Source of the DNA: PALSA-607 sp036501485
Lineage (GTDB): Bacteria > Actinomycetota > Actinomycetes > Acidothermales > Acidothermaceae
Reading direction: 5' to 3'
Assembly (NCBI GenBank): GCA_036501485.1
Contig: DASYAG010000056.1
Coordinates: 61,472-125,471, forward strand
DNA: 64,000 bases
Under the pieces are notes generated by a model. The model was not told the origin of the DNA, did not search any database, and saw only the letters and a list, made by a program, of their open reading frames with translations. This document shows, one piece after another, positions 46,501-53,267 of this stretch (its first letter is position 1; every line of letters starts with the position of its first letter). A program made the translations under genes and the position numbers.

Positions 46501-47535
46501 GGTGGCGTCAGTGCCGCTGACGTTGTCGAGCTTCTTGCCACCAAGCCCGCCACCGTGAGTCGGGTTAAGTGTCGAGTCGACGGTGCAGTAGCCGACCATG
46601 CCGTTGCCTGGTCCACGGATCGTCACGTTCTGCGCGTGCGCCGCGCTGGACATCCAGCTGGGGTCAGTGCACCCGGTGCCCTCGTACTGGCTGTTGGTGA
46701 AGTTGCCGAAAACGTCGAGGCCAAAACCCATGTAGCCGTGGGCGAGGCCGACTCCAGATGGGGCCGCGGTTCCGGCCGAATATCCGAGGTGCCCGCCGGC
46801 CGGCCCCATGTTCACCGGAGCACTGGGGTTCGACGGGTCGGTCGCACCTAGGCTGAACGCGATGCCGTCAGCTTCGCTCGACGAGCCGTACTGGTAGGTG
46901 TTGAACGTAAGGTCGAGCCCGTTCGCAGTCGGCAACGATGTGCTGTAGAACGCGGACCCTTCGAGGTTGCCTGCGTTCGAGGTCAGGCGCAGAACGCCGT
47001 TGCCTGCAGTGTCACCGCCCGACGATGCACAGTCGGGCACCGGTGTTTGTGTTGTCGATGATCCGGCGGTCAGACACGCAACGTTGGTTGCGCCAGTTCC
47101 GGCCGGCAAGTACATGGGCTCTGCGGTCGTCGCGTTCGCGAACGAGTCAGTGAACAGCACCTTCTCGTACGTGTAGACGTCGGCCGCACTTGTCAGCGAG
47201 GTGCCGCTCGGTGTGACGACGGTGATGTCGACGGTTGCCGAGGTCTGCGCCGGCGACGTGACGGTCAGCGACGTCGCCGACCCGACCGAAATCGACGTCC
47301 CTTGCACTGCACCGAAGTAGACCGCGGTCGTACCGGTGAGGTTGGTGCCCGTAACGGTGACCGAGGTGCCGCCCGCATCCGGGCCGCGGTTCGGACTGAC
47401 GTTGGAGACCGTCGGGAGGCTGGCCGCAGAGGCGGAACCCGGCGTGGCAACGAGCGCGGTGCACGCAATCGCGGTGACGGAGACGAGCGTCGCGGCCCGT
47501 CGCATTCGTCGTCCCGCGTGCATTTTTGTCCGCAT
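37531..47535 (-). CDS. Giant secreted surface protein: lectin-like domain, about 30 IPT/TIG repeats, CWB2 anchor
   Basis: 3334 residues from the ATG at 47535 (GGAAGG 8 bases upstream). Signal peptide to about residue 38 (PGSASAAS). Order: one TIG domain (about 40-125); an L-type-lectin-like domain (about 130-450, with FTDSFANATTAEPMYLP, DGIAFSLGATDP and GYMGFGLDVFGNF); a DUF11-like beta domain (about 460-590); 29 tandem IPT/TIG domains of about 82 residues, most starting PTVTGLAPTSGPxxGGTSVV; a run of over 20 glycines; and three CWB2 repeats in the last 310 residues. It forms a long wall-tethered rod presenting a carbohydrate-binding tip. Many TIG units are nearly identical, implying recent expansion. 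Confidence 0.93.
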   Translation of the reverse strand: MRTKMHAGRRMRRAATLVSVTAIACTALVATPGSASAASLPTVSNVSPNRGPDAGGTSVTVTGTNLTGTTAVYFGAVQGTSISVGSATSLTVTSPAQTSATVDITVVTPSGTSLTSAADVYTYEKVLFTDSFANATTAEPMYLPAGTGATNVACLTAGSSTTQTPVPDCASSGGDTAGNGVLRLTSNAGNLEGSAFYSTSLPTANGLDLTFNTYQYGSSSEADGIAFSLGATDPSNPSAPVNMGPAGGHLGYSAGTAAPSGVGLAHGYMGFGLDVFGNFTNSQYEGTGCTDPSWMSSAAHAQNVTIRGPGNGMVGYCTVDSTLNPTHGGGLGGKKLDNVSGTDATRSTSLVPVEVALNPSTASAITATGITIPAASWAIRFTPIGGTAQLMTGALPAIANGLYPSSWINQATGMPYTLTFGWVASTGGSTDVHAVSNVSATTLQPLSSTVFTLTNTDSGSTNLAGGSSYTSTFTPTLSAQSGVEQQPITVAGTYPTGLVPTTITGGTGWTNCQVTGQTFSCTYPASVASPVTAGTTLPAVQVGFTVKSGASLTTNANVVQGQVSAADALPASGNDYTTVSYGTTTVTTMAPVQGSTSGGTAVVITGANMYGVTGVTFGGIAATSISHDSNTQLTVYSPPNSTAGSGPVVLSYGTSSTVTAGTFTWNSTAPTITSITPGSGPTSGGTVVTIIGTNFTQTTTSVLFGANPGVSFTYVSPTQITVTSPPGSAGPAVNVTTTTGTGSTAYGAGFVYYTTPVPSGLTPVQGPTTGFTTVNISGSGFTSVTGVDFGGTAASSYTINSDTSITASTPAHVAGATTAHLTYGGGTVSAGTFTFIGPPTFTTMTPTAGSTVGGTTVTITGTNLQAASVTVGGVPGTNVTVAPDGSSLTFVTPAGTAGATAVNVGAIGGSVSAGNYTYVAPPVISGLAPTTGLAAGGTSVVINGTGFTGATAVQFGGTAAASFVVNSDTQITAVSPAGSGSVTVGVTTPYGSGTSAGTFAYIPPPAVTGFAPTSGPASGGTSVVITGTGFTAATAVKFGGTNAASYVVNSDTQITAVTAAGTGSVNVSVTTANGTGTSSGTFAFLAAPTVSSLSPNFGPEAGGTSVVITGTGFTAATAVKFGTTNATSYTVNSTTQITATSPAGTGSVNVSVTTANGTGTSSGTFSYQPAPSVSGLLPTSGPAVGGTSVVITGTNFTGATAVKFGTTAATSFTVNSATQITATSPAGTGAVNVSVTTVNGTGTSSGTFTFVPTPSVTGLAPTSGPTAGGTSVVIAGTNFTGATAVQFGSTAATSFTVNSATQITATSPAGTGSVTVSVITVGGTGTSAAGAFTFVPAPTVTGLVPTSGPTVGGTSVVITGTNFTGATAVKFGAAAATTFTVNSATQITATSPAGTGSVTVSVITVGGTGTSAAGAFTFVPAPTVTGLAPTSGPATGGTSVVITGTNFTSATAVQFGSTAASSFTVNSATQITATSPAGTGSVTVSVTTVGGTGTSVGTFAFVPAPTITGLVPTFGPESGGTSVVITGTNLTGATAVQFGSTGATSFTVNSATQITATSPAGTGSVTVSVTTIGGTGASSGTFSYQPAPSISGLAPTSGPATGGTSVVITGTGFTAATAVKFGTTNATSYTVNSATQITAVSAAGTGSVNVSVTTVNGTGTSAGTFTFVPAPTVTGLAPTSGPTTGGTSVVITGTNFTAATAVQFGSTAAATFTVNSATQITATSPTGTGAVTVSVTTVGGNGTSVGTFTFVAAPTVTGLAPTSGPATGGTSVVITGTNLTGATAVKFGSTNATSFTVNSATQITAVSPAGTGAVTVSVTTAGGSGTSVGTFTYVAAPTVTGFAPTSGPESGGTSVVITGTNFTGATAVKFGTTAATTFTVNSATQITATSPVGTGAVTVSVTTVGGTGTSVGTFTFLPAPTITSFTPTSGPTVGGTGVLITGTGFTGATAVKFGATNASSFTVNSATSITAITAAGTGAVTVSVTTPNGTGTSAGTFTYVAAPTVTSFAPTSGPATGGTSVVITGTNFTGATAVQFGSTTAATFTVNSATQITATSPAGAGAVTVSVTTVGGTGTSVGTFTYVAAPTVTGLAPTSGPATGGTSVVITGTNFTGATAVKFGSTNATSFTINSATQITAVSPVGTGAVTVSVTTPNGTGTSAGTFTFVTAPTVTGLAPTSGPATGGTSVVITGTNFTGATAVQFGSTNAATFTVNSATQITATSPAGTGAATVSVTTVGGTGTGGTFTFLAAPTVTGFAPTSGPESGDTSVVITGTGFTGATAVKFGSTNATSFTVNSATQITAASPTGSGAVTVSVTTPNGTDTSVGTFTYIAAPTVTGLAPTSGPESGSTSVVITGTGFTGATAVKFGTTNATSFTVNSATQITATAPAGTGALSVSVTTPGGTGTGGTFTYVPAPTVTGLAPTSGPASGGTSVVITGTGFTAATAVKFGTTNAASYVVNSATQITAVSPIGAGSVTVSVTTANGTGTSAGTFAFLAAPAISGLAPTSGPESGGTSVVITGTGFNGATAVQFGGVAAASYSVDSATQITAVSPARTGAVTVTVTTPNGPGTSAGLFTFLAAPTVSGLAPTSGPETGATTVVITGTGFTGATAVNFGSTPATSYTVNSATQITAVSPAGIGAVTVSVTTPNGMGTSIGTYSYVPAPNIASFIPTSGPQSGGTSVVITGTGFTGATVVLFGSTAAASFVVNSATQITAVSPAGVGAVYLSIATTNGTGVSFGTFTFLPPPTVAGLAPAVGPEVGGTGVVITGTGFTGATVVQFGGINATSFIVNSATQITATSPAGVGAVTVTVTTPNGTGTSAGTFGYLPAPSISGLAPTFGPEAGGTTVIITGSAFTGASAVQFGGTAAASFVVNSATQITAVSPAGVGAVNISVTTTNGTAVSFGTYSYLPVPSISGLAPGSGPESGGTIVVITGTGFSGATVVSFGGVPATSYTVDSSTQISALSPAGTGTVTVSVTTLGGSTNSVGNFSYVAAGGLGGSGGGGGGGGGGGGGGGGGGGGAGLGGALTGLTVTRIGGPDRDATANLISQAMYPTAHSAKVVILARDDVFADALAGSPMSKVFDGPVLLTPSNSLGASAQDGITRVLNPGDTVYILGGTSAISDGVLAQIRALGFVTVRIGGTDRYGTAALIAAKLSTSETITKVYLATGVNFPDALSAASAAGSTGGVILLTADTIMPAETASWLVAHSSLQRIAVGGQAAKASPGATVLAGADRYQTATDVAAATFPTPTGLLLATGLNFPDALAGAAYAAQQGWGLLLVDPGTSSVTGAEAQYLRDVSPTVLTIVILGGTSALPDSAADVIVSAVAPLTH
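38470..38544 (-). repeat. Poly-glycine triplet tract in the giant gene
   Basis: On the plus strand this is an almost pure run of CCG/CCA-type triplets; it encodes more than 20 glycines between the TIG stalk and the CWB2 anchor. It is likely prone to in-frame length change and to assembly error. Confidence 0.9.
38560..45790 (-). repeat. Tandem array of about 29 IPT/TIG-encoding units, period near 246 bp
   Basis: Direct repeats of about 243-252 bp, each coding for one TIG domain. The central units (about 39.8-44 kb) are the most alike; units at both ends are more diverged, the usual picture of expansion by unequal recombination in the middle. Confidence 0.88.
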
Positions 47536-47601
47536 TGCCCGACCTTCCGGCACCGATTCGTGGCCAACATGCACGTATCGGTCCGGGCAAAGGGAACTTG
47601 A

Positions 47602-48675
47602 TCACCCGACGGGGAGGGCGCTGTATACCCGTTCGATGGCGTCACTAACCCGTTCGTCGAAATCTGTGAAGGCAACTGCAGTAACGGTCCGCTTCGTCCC
47701 GATTCCCACCCGTTTCCATGTGCCGACCACCTCGCCGTCCGAAATGACCGTTGGCAGGAACACTCCGTTGCTGCCGGGCACGATCCGTGAGGCGAACTCT
47801 TTGGGCAATACCGCGGTCCTTGTTTGGTAGCCCAACAGGTACTCGTCGAAGGCCGGAAGCAGGAAGACGTCGCGCGCCTTTCGCCGAAGTGCGGTGAGCG
47901 ACGCAAGTGTTTGCGGGTCGAGGTAGTACGTCACGTCGTCGACAACGATGCGCTCTAGCTGCGGCGCCGCGATGGCTACGGCGATCTTCACGTCGGCCGC
48001 TTTGAGTTGCGTCCACCAGGTGAAGTCTTTGACCGTCGCCGGACCGTGGCTCCGGAAGTACCGCAACGCCCACTCACCAAGAGCTTCGTCACGTTCGAGT
48101 TGTCGAGACTTGGTGATCCATTCGTCGAACAGCACGAAGTGTTGCTCATTCGTTGGTCCTGGACCGGTCGGCCCGAGGCACAGGGTCTGCGTTTGCGCGA
48201 GATGCCAGATCAGCCGATACCCGTGCTCCTTCACGTTCTGCCCGGCCTTTTCCCATAGCGCAAGCAGATCTGCACGCGATGTGCGACGGCCGCCCTCGAG
48301 GTTCTCGATCGCGATCTCGCGAGCTTGTTCGACGCTCGAGAGCGCGAGGCCTAATTGCGCTCGGTACTTTTCCGATGTCGCGACCGAGCGTTCGGCGGTC
48401 AGCGCGAGCATCCACGAAAGGTCTTCGGCGGCAACGAAATGCAAGGTGCCGCGCATCGGCCATGACCTGACGACCGAGCCACTGTCGAGCGCGGCATGAA
48501 CGTCACTGCGGCTGCGCGATTGGGTTCGCAGCGCGATTGCCAATACTCCGCTTGCATAGTCCTGCGCTTGGGTCGCGGTCATCCATCGCACCGCGTCGGC
48601 TGCGGTTGCCGGCCCTGCGCCTGCGACCCGCTGGGCAATTAGCCGCAACAGCCCGATGTCGCGCGTTTTGACCAT
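47602..48675 (-). CDS. Winged-helix DNA-binding domain protein (HTH_42/AlkX type)
   Basis: 357 residues from the ATG at 48675. The opening LLRLIAQRVAGAGPATAADAVRWMTATQAQDYASGVLAIALR and SGSVVRSWPMRGTLHFVAAEDL are hallmarks of the HTH_42 (DUF1006) family, built of several winged helices. Relatives include AlkX and YcaQ-like DNA glycosylases; actinobacterial single-domain members are mostly unstudied. A role in DNA repair or regulation is possible. It is upstream of the giant surface-protein gene (66 bp gap). Confidence 0.9.
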   Translation of the reverse strand: MVKTRDIGLLRLIAQRVAGAGPATAADAVRWMTATQAQDYASGVLAIALRTQSRSRSDVHAALDSGSVVRSWPMRGTLHFVAAEDLSWMLALTAERSVATSEKYRAQLGLALSSVEQAREIAIENLEGGRRTSRADLLALWEKAGQNVKEHGYRLIWHLAQTQTLCLGPTGPGPTNEQHFVLFDEWITKSRQLERDEALGEWALRYFRSHGPATVKDFTWWTQLKAADVKIAVAIAAPQLERIVVDDVTYYLDPQTLASLTALRRKARDVFLLPAFDEYLLGYQTRTAVLPKEFASRIVPGSNGVFLPTVISDGEVVGTWKRVGIGTKRTVTAVAFTDFDERVSDAIERVYSALPVG

Positions 48676-48873
48676 GCGCTCATTGTCGGCCGCGCCAGAG
48701 ACAGCGCGATCACTGCCCTCCAGCAACAGCAAATGCGCAATCTAGGTGGCCGGCCAGCGATTGGGCCGGGAGCGTCGGTCCTCAGCGCGCGTTCTTGCAC
48801 GCGTTGAAGACCAATGGTCGGACGGCGAGGGGTGGCCCGAGCGGGTGTCGGCGGGCCAACTCGGTGCGACCTC

Positions 48874-49092
48874 TCAGACGGTCGGGGTGGTGCGGGTCGT
48901 AGTCGTGCTTTGGTAGAGAGCGGCCCGACGGCGAGGCGCGAAGATGGTCAGCGTGACGATGAGGCCGAGTGCGCCCGCGATCATCAAGATGACGCCAACG
49001 GTGTGAATCTCAACCCCGCTGACGCTGGCGTGAACCGCGAACGTCAGAATCGCGCCCGATGCGATCAAAAAGACCGATGCGCCGATCCCCAC
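48874..49092 (-). CDS. DUF6458 small membrane protein
   Basis: 72 residues from a GTG with TTGGAGG 6 bases upstream; the longer frame to 49206 is unlikely. Two helices: GASVFLIASGAILTFAV and VGVILMIAGALGLIVTLTIF, separated by the conserved SGVEIHT. This matches DUF6458, a small actinobacterial membrane family of unknown role. It diverges from the RsbW-like gene. Confidence 0.85.
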   Translation of the reverse strand: MGIGASVFLIASGAILTFAVHASVSGVEIHTVGVILMIAGALGLIVTLTIFAPRRRAALYQSTTTTRTTPTV

Positions 49093-49285
49093 AACGAACC
49101 TCCAAGGACGTGCTGCCCGCGGCAGCTTCGATGTCGCTGGGTCCGAGACCCACGGCTGACGTCGCCGGCCCGAGACCCACGACTGTCGGGAGCCTTCGTA
49201 CCCCACGAGGTTGTAGCGAAACGGACCAAACGCCTATGCGCTTAGGTGAACCGGGCCGGGTGTGGCGACGCGTAGGATCGGCTAT

Positions 49286-49663
49286 GTGCAAGAAACCCAC
49301 GTTGAGTTCGATGGCGCCCCTAGCAGCATTGCGCAGGCGCGTCGTTTTGCGAACTCGGTGCTTGAGGCTGGTGGCGCGAGTGACGACGCGTGGCCGGTCA
49401 CTCAGGTGGTCAGCGAACTTGCGACTAACGCAGTAGTTCACGCCGGCACATCATTTGTGCTGAGCATTTCGCATGATGCGTCACACATCCGAGTTGCGGT
49501 GACTGACGGCCGGCCGCTAGCACGCGCATCGATGCGACGCTTTTCCAACGAGACGACCACAGGTCGCGGGCTTCGCCTGGTGCAGGCGCTCGGCCAAGCG
49601 TGGGGCGTCGACCAGACAGACGCGGCCAAGACCGTTTGGTGCGAACTAGTTCGCGGCAGCTAG
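49286..49663 (+). CDS. RsbW-like anti-sigma factor kinase (HATPase_c_2)
   Basis: 125 residues from a GTG with AGGAT 8 bases upstream; a GTG at 49262 is an alternative. ATP-binding motifs: VVSELATNAVVHAG (N box), VAVTDGRPL and TTGRGLRLVQALG (G2 box). Single-domain kinases of this type bind sigma factors or anti-anti-sigma factors in partner-switching; the SpoIIE-type phosphatase at 34491 is a possible partner. Its stop overlaps the convergent PilZ gene by 4 bp. Confidence 0.88.
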   Translation: MQETHVEFDGAPSSIAQARRFANSVLEAGGASDDAWPVTQVVSELATNAVVHAGTSFVLSISHDASHIRVAVTDGRPLARASMRRFSNETTTGRGLRLVQALGQAWGVDQTDAAKTVWCELVRGS

Positions 49664-50307
49664 TCGCGCATGGCGCGGGCGGCTCGCGCCCGTAGTTGGG
49701 CGTTGAGAACGAAGCGCCGGATTGCTTCCACTTCACCAGTACCAGCATCGAACGCAATCACGGCGTCTGTTCTGTCGGGCGGCGCATCGCTGGTTCGCAG
49801 CACGTAGCCGGATACCGCGACCTGCACGCCGCCGATCTTTGCGAGCACGGTGGTGAATGCAAGCTCGGGAATCAACTGACGAGGCAGCCTGACCCGGAAG
49901 CCACCCTCGGACACATCGACAGTAAGCCCCGGAACTTCGACACCCTCGACGACAACTTGCACAGGTACCTGCGCGGCGACGCGAACGTAGCGACGTCGCT
50001 GGATCAGCACCGCACGTCGTACCGGGCGAAGACGCCACTGCTTTTGGCCGCCCGCTGCATGCTCGACAACGACGCATCGCTGTTCATAGCGGCCGCGCGG
50101 CGATAGCCATGAAAGATCGACCTCGCGGGTGCCGCTCGCGAGAAGCGCAGCACTCGCACCAGCCGGTGAGTTGATGGTGACCGCGTCGGTCGCGACATCC
50201 TCGATACGCGAGGTGTATTCGCGGTCGTGCTGGTTGCCGACGCGGATCAGTACCGGTGCGTTCGGTGCCAGCGTGTGCGCGAGCGGGTGGCCGCCTACGG
50301 TCGTCAC
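49660..50307 (-). CDS. PilZ domain protein, YcgR-like c-di-GMP effector
   Basis: 215 residues from a GTG. The N-terminal half resembles the YcgR flagellar-brake domain (VLIRVGNQHDREYTSRIED). The C-terminal PilZ domain has the c-di-GMP motifs QRRRYVRV (residues 103-110) and DVSEGG (131-136). It would slow or tune flagella in response to c-di-GMP, which fits the FlbD and FliA-like genes just upstream on the same strand. Confidence 0.9.
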   Translation of the reverse strand: MTTVGGHPLAHTLAPNAPVLIRVGNQHDREYTSRIEDVATDAVTINSPAGASAALLASGTREVDLSWLSPRGRYEQRCVVVEHAAGGQKQWRLRPVRRAVLIQRRRYVRVAAQVPVQVVVEGVEVPGLTVDVSEGGFRVRLPRQLIPELAFTTVLAKIGGVQVAVSGYVLRTSDAPPDRTDAVIAFDAGTGEVEAIRRFVLNAQLRARAARAMRD

Positions 50308-50384
50308 CGCTCGTCGTCCCGGCTGCGAGTCACGAAAACCGTGTCGGCATCCATATCGATCAAGACAAGGACTTTCGGCCCTCT

Positions 50385-50669
50385 TTATTCGGAGCCGGGC
50401 GTCGGCAGGATCCTCAGCACTCGTTCGGAACTCGGAGATGAGTCGGACGACGGGAGTTGGGCCGGGGGGAATTCTGCCGCGTGTGCCGACGCAATGACCC
50501 GGCCTCGGTAGTCGCGAACGCGCTCGAGCAACTCTTCGACGGATTCGGCGATCGGATACTTCGCGCCCCCGATCAGCACAACGACCGTGTCGGGGTTGGC
50601 TTCAACACGTTCGATCAGGTCAGGGTTCAACGCGAACGACGGCCCGTTGAGGCGGGTCAAGACGATCAT
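50385..50669 (-). CDS. flbD: Flagellar FlbD family protein
   Basis: 94 residues. The N-terminal 65 residues (MIVLTRLNGPSFALNPDLIE, then PDTVVVLIGGAKYPIAESVEELLERV) are the FlbD family core; the Ser/Pro-rich tail is extra. FlbD genes normally sit near motA/motB. Here it lies between the sigma factor and the PilZ gene, without motor genes in the window. FlbD function is poorly defined; it is associated with motility. Confidence 0.9.
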   Translation of the reverse strand: MIVLTRLNGPSFALNPDLIERVEANPDTVVVLIGGAKYPIAESVEELLERVRDYRGRVIASAHAAEFPPAQLPSSDSSPSSERVLRILPTPGSE

Positions 50670-50806
50670 GTGACCTACTCCGTCCGCGACCGGCGCTCAC
50701 CGGCGGCTGCCGGCCCAGTCTTCAGGTGACCTACATCGCGTGGTCAGAGTCCCTTTCGGCCGCGGAAGTCTCGACCTGAGAAAGGTGGGTCACGCAGCGC
50801 CAGAAA

Positions 50807-51697
50807 TCATGCAGCGCCAGAAATACCGCGCTTACTGGGTTCGGCTTGCTCCGACATGCTCATGCGGGCGCGGTACGACGAGCTCGCGGCGATAGCTGCG
50901 TAGTAGGCCGCCTTGCGACGAGCAACGCAACCGTCTGGGCGATCTTGAGTGTCCAACTGCTCCGGTGCGAGCATCGCGGTCATGCCGTCCTTCAGTAGCG
51001 CGAGGCCTTCGGCGCGCATCTGCGAGATCCGCGACTCGGTAACGCCGAGCTCGTCGGCGATCTCGGCCATCGGCCGCTCTTCGAAGAAGTAGCCCTGGAT
51101 CACGACGCGCAAGCGATCCGGCAGCGCAGCGACGGCGTTGAGCAGATAGAACTCGCGTTCGCGGTTGAGCAGGTGCTCCTCGGGACCAGGGTCCTGATGC
51201 GGCAGCATCCCTTCGAGGGTGCCGGCCTCAGCGAAACCTTGCAGGCTCAACACGACCGAACGATGCACGTCGCCTTCGACGGACGACAGCTCGTGACGCG
51301 AAACACCGAGGTGATCGGCCAGCTCTTGTTGCGTTGGGTGTCGGCCAAGTAGCGCCGCGAGCGACTCCTCCGCCGTCCCGCGCTGCCGTGCCTTGATGCG
51401 AACCGATCGGCTGGCCCAGTCGTGGCCCCGAAGCTCGTCGATGATGCCGCCGCGGATTCGCACGCTGGCGTAGCGCGCGAAAGGAACGCCGCGAGTGGCG
51501 TCGAAGCCGCGGGCGGCTTGGACCAGCGCCATCATGCCGGCGGAGGTGAGGTCGTCACGGCTGACGTGACCAGGCAGCTTGCTCGCTGCTTCGGCGACGA
51601 GGTAACCCACGAGCGGTAAGTGCTCACGCACGAGGTCATCGCAGGGGTGCTCGACCTGAGGGTTCTCGCTGACTTCTGCACTGTCGTTGGCTGCCAT
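50807..51697 (-). CDS. FliA/WhiG-type RNA polymerase sigma factor
   Basis: 296 residues from the ATG at 51697. Region 2: LPLVGYLVAEAASKLPGHVSRDDLTSAGMMALVQAARGFD and RGVPFARYASVRIRGGIIDELR. Region 3: HPTQQELADHLGVSRHELSS. Region 4: LPDRLRVVIQGYFFEERPMAEIADELGVTESRISQMRAEGL. The order and wording match the FliA/WhiG group. A roughly 50-residue tail (YYAAIAASSSYRARMSMSEQ) follows region 4. It likely drives flagellar or motility genes, including the FlgN-like gene diverging from it. Confidence 0.93.
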   Translation of the reverse strand: MAANDSAEVSENPQVEHPCDDLVREHLPLVGYLVAEAASKLPGHVSRDDLTSAGMMALVQAARGFDATRGVPFARYASVRIRGGIIDELRGHDWASRSVRIKARQRGTAEESLAALLGRHPTQQELADHLGVSRHELSSVEGDVHRSVVLSLQGFAEAGTLEGMLPHQDPGPEEHLLNREREFYLLNAVAALPDRLRVVIQGYFFEERPMAEIADELGVTESRISQMRAEGLALLKDGMTAMLAPEQLDTQDRPDGCVARRKAAYYAAIAASSSYRARMSMSEQAEPSKRGISGAA

Positions 51698-51864
51698 AGG
51701 ACAGTCATCGCCGCGAAAGTAGGGTTTCCTTGACTCCAAATGGACTACGAGCCTGGAAACGGTCACGAGTGACTAGTCCGGGGCAGACATACGGCACGCG
51801 GCCAAATGGCCCGTTTAGATTAAGCAAATCAGGGACTTGAGAGGCGAAAGACCCGAGAGGACGA

Positions 51865-51890
51865 CTCAGGCCGCCGCTCGACCTGCCGAT
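51865..51890 (+). promoter_or_regulatory. Sigma-28-like promoter before the FlgN-like gene
   Basis: CTCA at 51865-51868 and GCCGAT at 51885-51890, 16 bases apart, 37 bp before the FlgN-like start. GCCGAT is the -10 element of FliA-type sigma factors. The adjacent divergent gene encodes such a factor. Confidence 0.5.
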
Positions 51891-51927
51891 GGGGACTCAG
51901 TCGACGTGCGGAACCAGAGGAGGCGAC

Positions 51928-52362
51928 GTGTCCGGCTTTGCCGAGGTATCCGACACCCTCTGGCGTGAGCGCGAGCTCCTTGACCTCCTGCTTTTCAAGC
52001 TCGACTCCGAACGGTTACTCCTGCGCGCCGGCAGCATTCGGTGGCTGGCCCGGTCGACTCACGAAGTCGACCTCGTCCTCGAGCAACTCCAACTAGTCGA
52101 GATCACCCGCGCGCTCGAGGTCGACGACTTGGCCGCCCAGCTGGGTTTGCCCGCCGGCGCGACGCTTTCTGAGCTCGCCGCGGCGGCCCCGAGCCCGTGG
52201 ACAGAGCTGTTTCACGCTCACCGGGCCGCATTTAGAACCTTGATCGACGAGGTCACCACACTTGCCGAGGCCAACCGGCGCGCACTTCGTGAGGCGTGCG
52301 TGACGAGCGAACGGAACTTGGCGATACTGCGCCGGACGGCAACATTCGAGGTGCAGGTGTGA
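51928..52362 (+). CDS. FlgN-like flagellar export chaperone
   Basis: 144 residues from a GTG with GAGGAGG upstream. All helical: LWRERELLDLLLFKLDSERLLLRAGSIRWLARSTHEVDLVLEQL is the long coiled hairpin usual for actinobacterial FlgN proteins, which hold the hook-filament junction proteins FlgK/FlgL before export. Its stop overlaps the next start (GTGA). Neighbours FliA-like, FlbD and PilZ support a motility role. Confidence 0.8.
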   Translation: MSGFAEVSDTLWRERELLDLLLFKLDSERLLLRAGSIRWLARSTHEVDLVLEQLQLVEITRALEVDDLAAQLGLPAGATLSELAAAAPSPWTELFHAHRAAFRTLIDEVTTLAEANRRALREACVTSERNLAILRRTATFEVQV

Positions 52363-52631
52363 TCCCGCCGCGCGTCGATCTCGACGACGAAGACACCAGG
52401 TTGCTGACTTACAAACAGGCACACGCGGCGGCCGTCGAGCACCTCGATGTGGTCGGGCTGGTCGCTGCCGATATCGCCGCAGCGACAGCGGGGCCGGTGG
52501 TGTCGAGCGATCTCGACCCGCTCGGGGGCGATTACCTGGGCGATGACTCGGCCGACGAGGTCGCCTACCGCGCGGCGCTGGCCGCGCTCAGCGGGGTCGT
52601 CCAGCGATCCATGCGCGACTTTCTGTCCTGA
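52359..52631 (+). CDS. Small acidic protein coupled to FlgN
   Basis: 90 residues from a GTG overlapping the FlgN stop. Acidic, with LTYKQAHAAAVEHLDVVGLVAADIAAATAG. No family recognised. The coupling suggests a motility-related role. Too little sequence for more. Confidence 0.7.
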   Translation: MIPPRVDLDDEDTRLLTYKQAHAAAVEHLDVVGLVAADIAAATAGPVVSSDLDPLGGDYLGDDSADEVAYRAALAALSGVVQRSMRDFLS

Positions 52632-52635
52632 GCAG

Positions 52636-52881
52636 CTAGCTGCCGGACGACGCGATCTGGGTGAACTGCTCGGAGTCTTCGGCGTGGCCTTGCTCGGGCA
52701 CTCCGTGCTGAGGCTTCTGTAGTGACTGCGCCTCCTGTACTGACTGAGCCTTCTGCCAGGACTTGTGGCAGCTGCAACCGGTACACCCGGCCATCAACCG
52801 TGACGGCTTGGTTTCCCCAGTCGGAGCGCGGACGACGACGCATTCGCAGTCGGGGCACGTCTCGACATACATGATCTGCAT
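52636..52881 (-). CDS. Small cysteine-rich protein
   Basis: 81 residues; ATGs at 52881 and 52872 are possible starts. The N-terminal half has CPDCECV and GCTGCSCHKSW, which could bind zinc or iron. The tail is Gln-rich with a short internal repeat (AQSVQ/AQSLQ). Convergent with the small acidic gene (4-bp gap). Family unknown; coding is likely because of the ordered cysteine pattern. Confidence 0.55.
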   Translation of the reverse strand: MQIMYVETCPDCECVVVRAPTGETKPSRLMAGCTGCSCHKSWQKAQSVQEAQSLQKPQHGVPEQGHAEDSEQFTQIASSGS

Positions 52882-53093
52882 GGTGGTCTATCGGCAGCTT
52901 GGACCCTCGAACTGAGCTAGCTGGCAACCTGGCGGGCCGTGTTGAGCGGGTGTCGTAGGGCCTTCCCGACGTTCGTAGATGACACCATTAGGTCATGCAA
53001 TCCGCCCACTCGGGCGGTTAGCGTCTGTTTATCGCTGTCGCGCTCCGGCCCTCGGCTGTGGTGGCTTTAGCCGCTCGGTAGCCAGGAGGGGAC

Positions 53094-53267
53094 ATGGCAC
53101 TGTCAGTTCGAGGCGGTATCGAGTTCGACCCGCGGGTCCACGACTCGGCATTTCTCGAAGAGATCGACCTCTACAGCGAACTCATCATCGTGGCGGCAGC
53201 GAGTACGGGATCGCTGTCGAATGACGCGATCGATAGTGCGCTTGGTGTTGTGGCTCTCGTGAGCTAG
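53094..53267 (+). CDS. Small conserved-looking 57-residue protein
   Basis: ATG with AGGAGGGG 3-8 bases upstream, stop TAG at 53265-53267. The protein reads MALSVRGGIEFDPRVHDSAF then LEEIDLYSELIIVAAAS, with a C-terminal IDSALGVV. Small proteins of this composition (ELxxEIDLYxELxIAA, ID..LGV) occur widely in actinobacteria; function unknown. Its stop overlaps the convergent mshD stop by 4 bp. Confidence 0.7.
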   Translation: MALSVRGGIEFDPRVHDSAFLEEIDLYSELIIVAAASTGSLSNDAIDSALGVVALVS

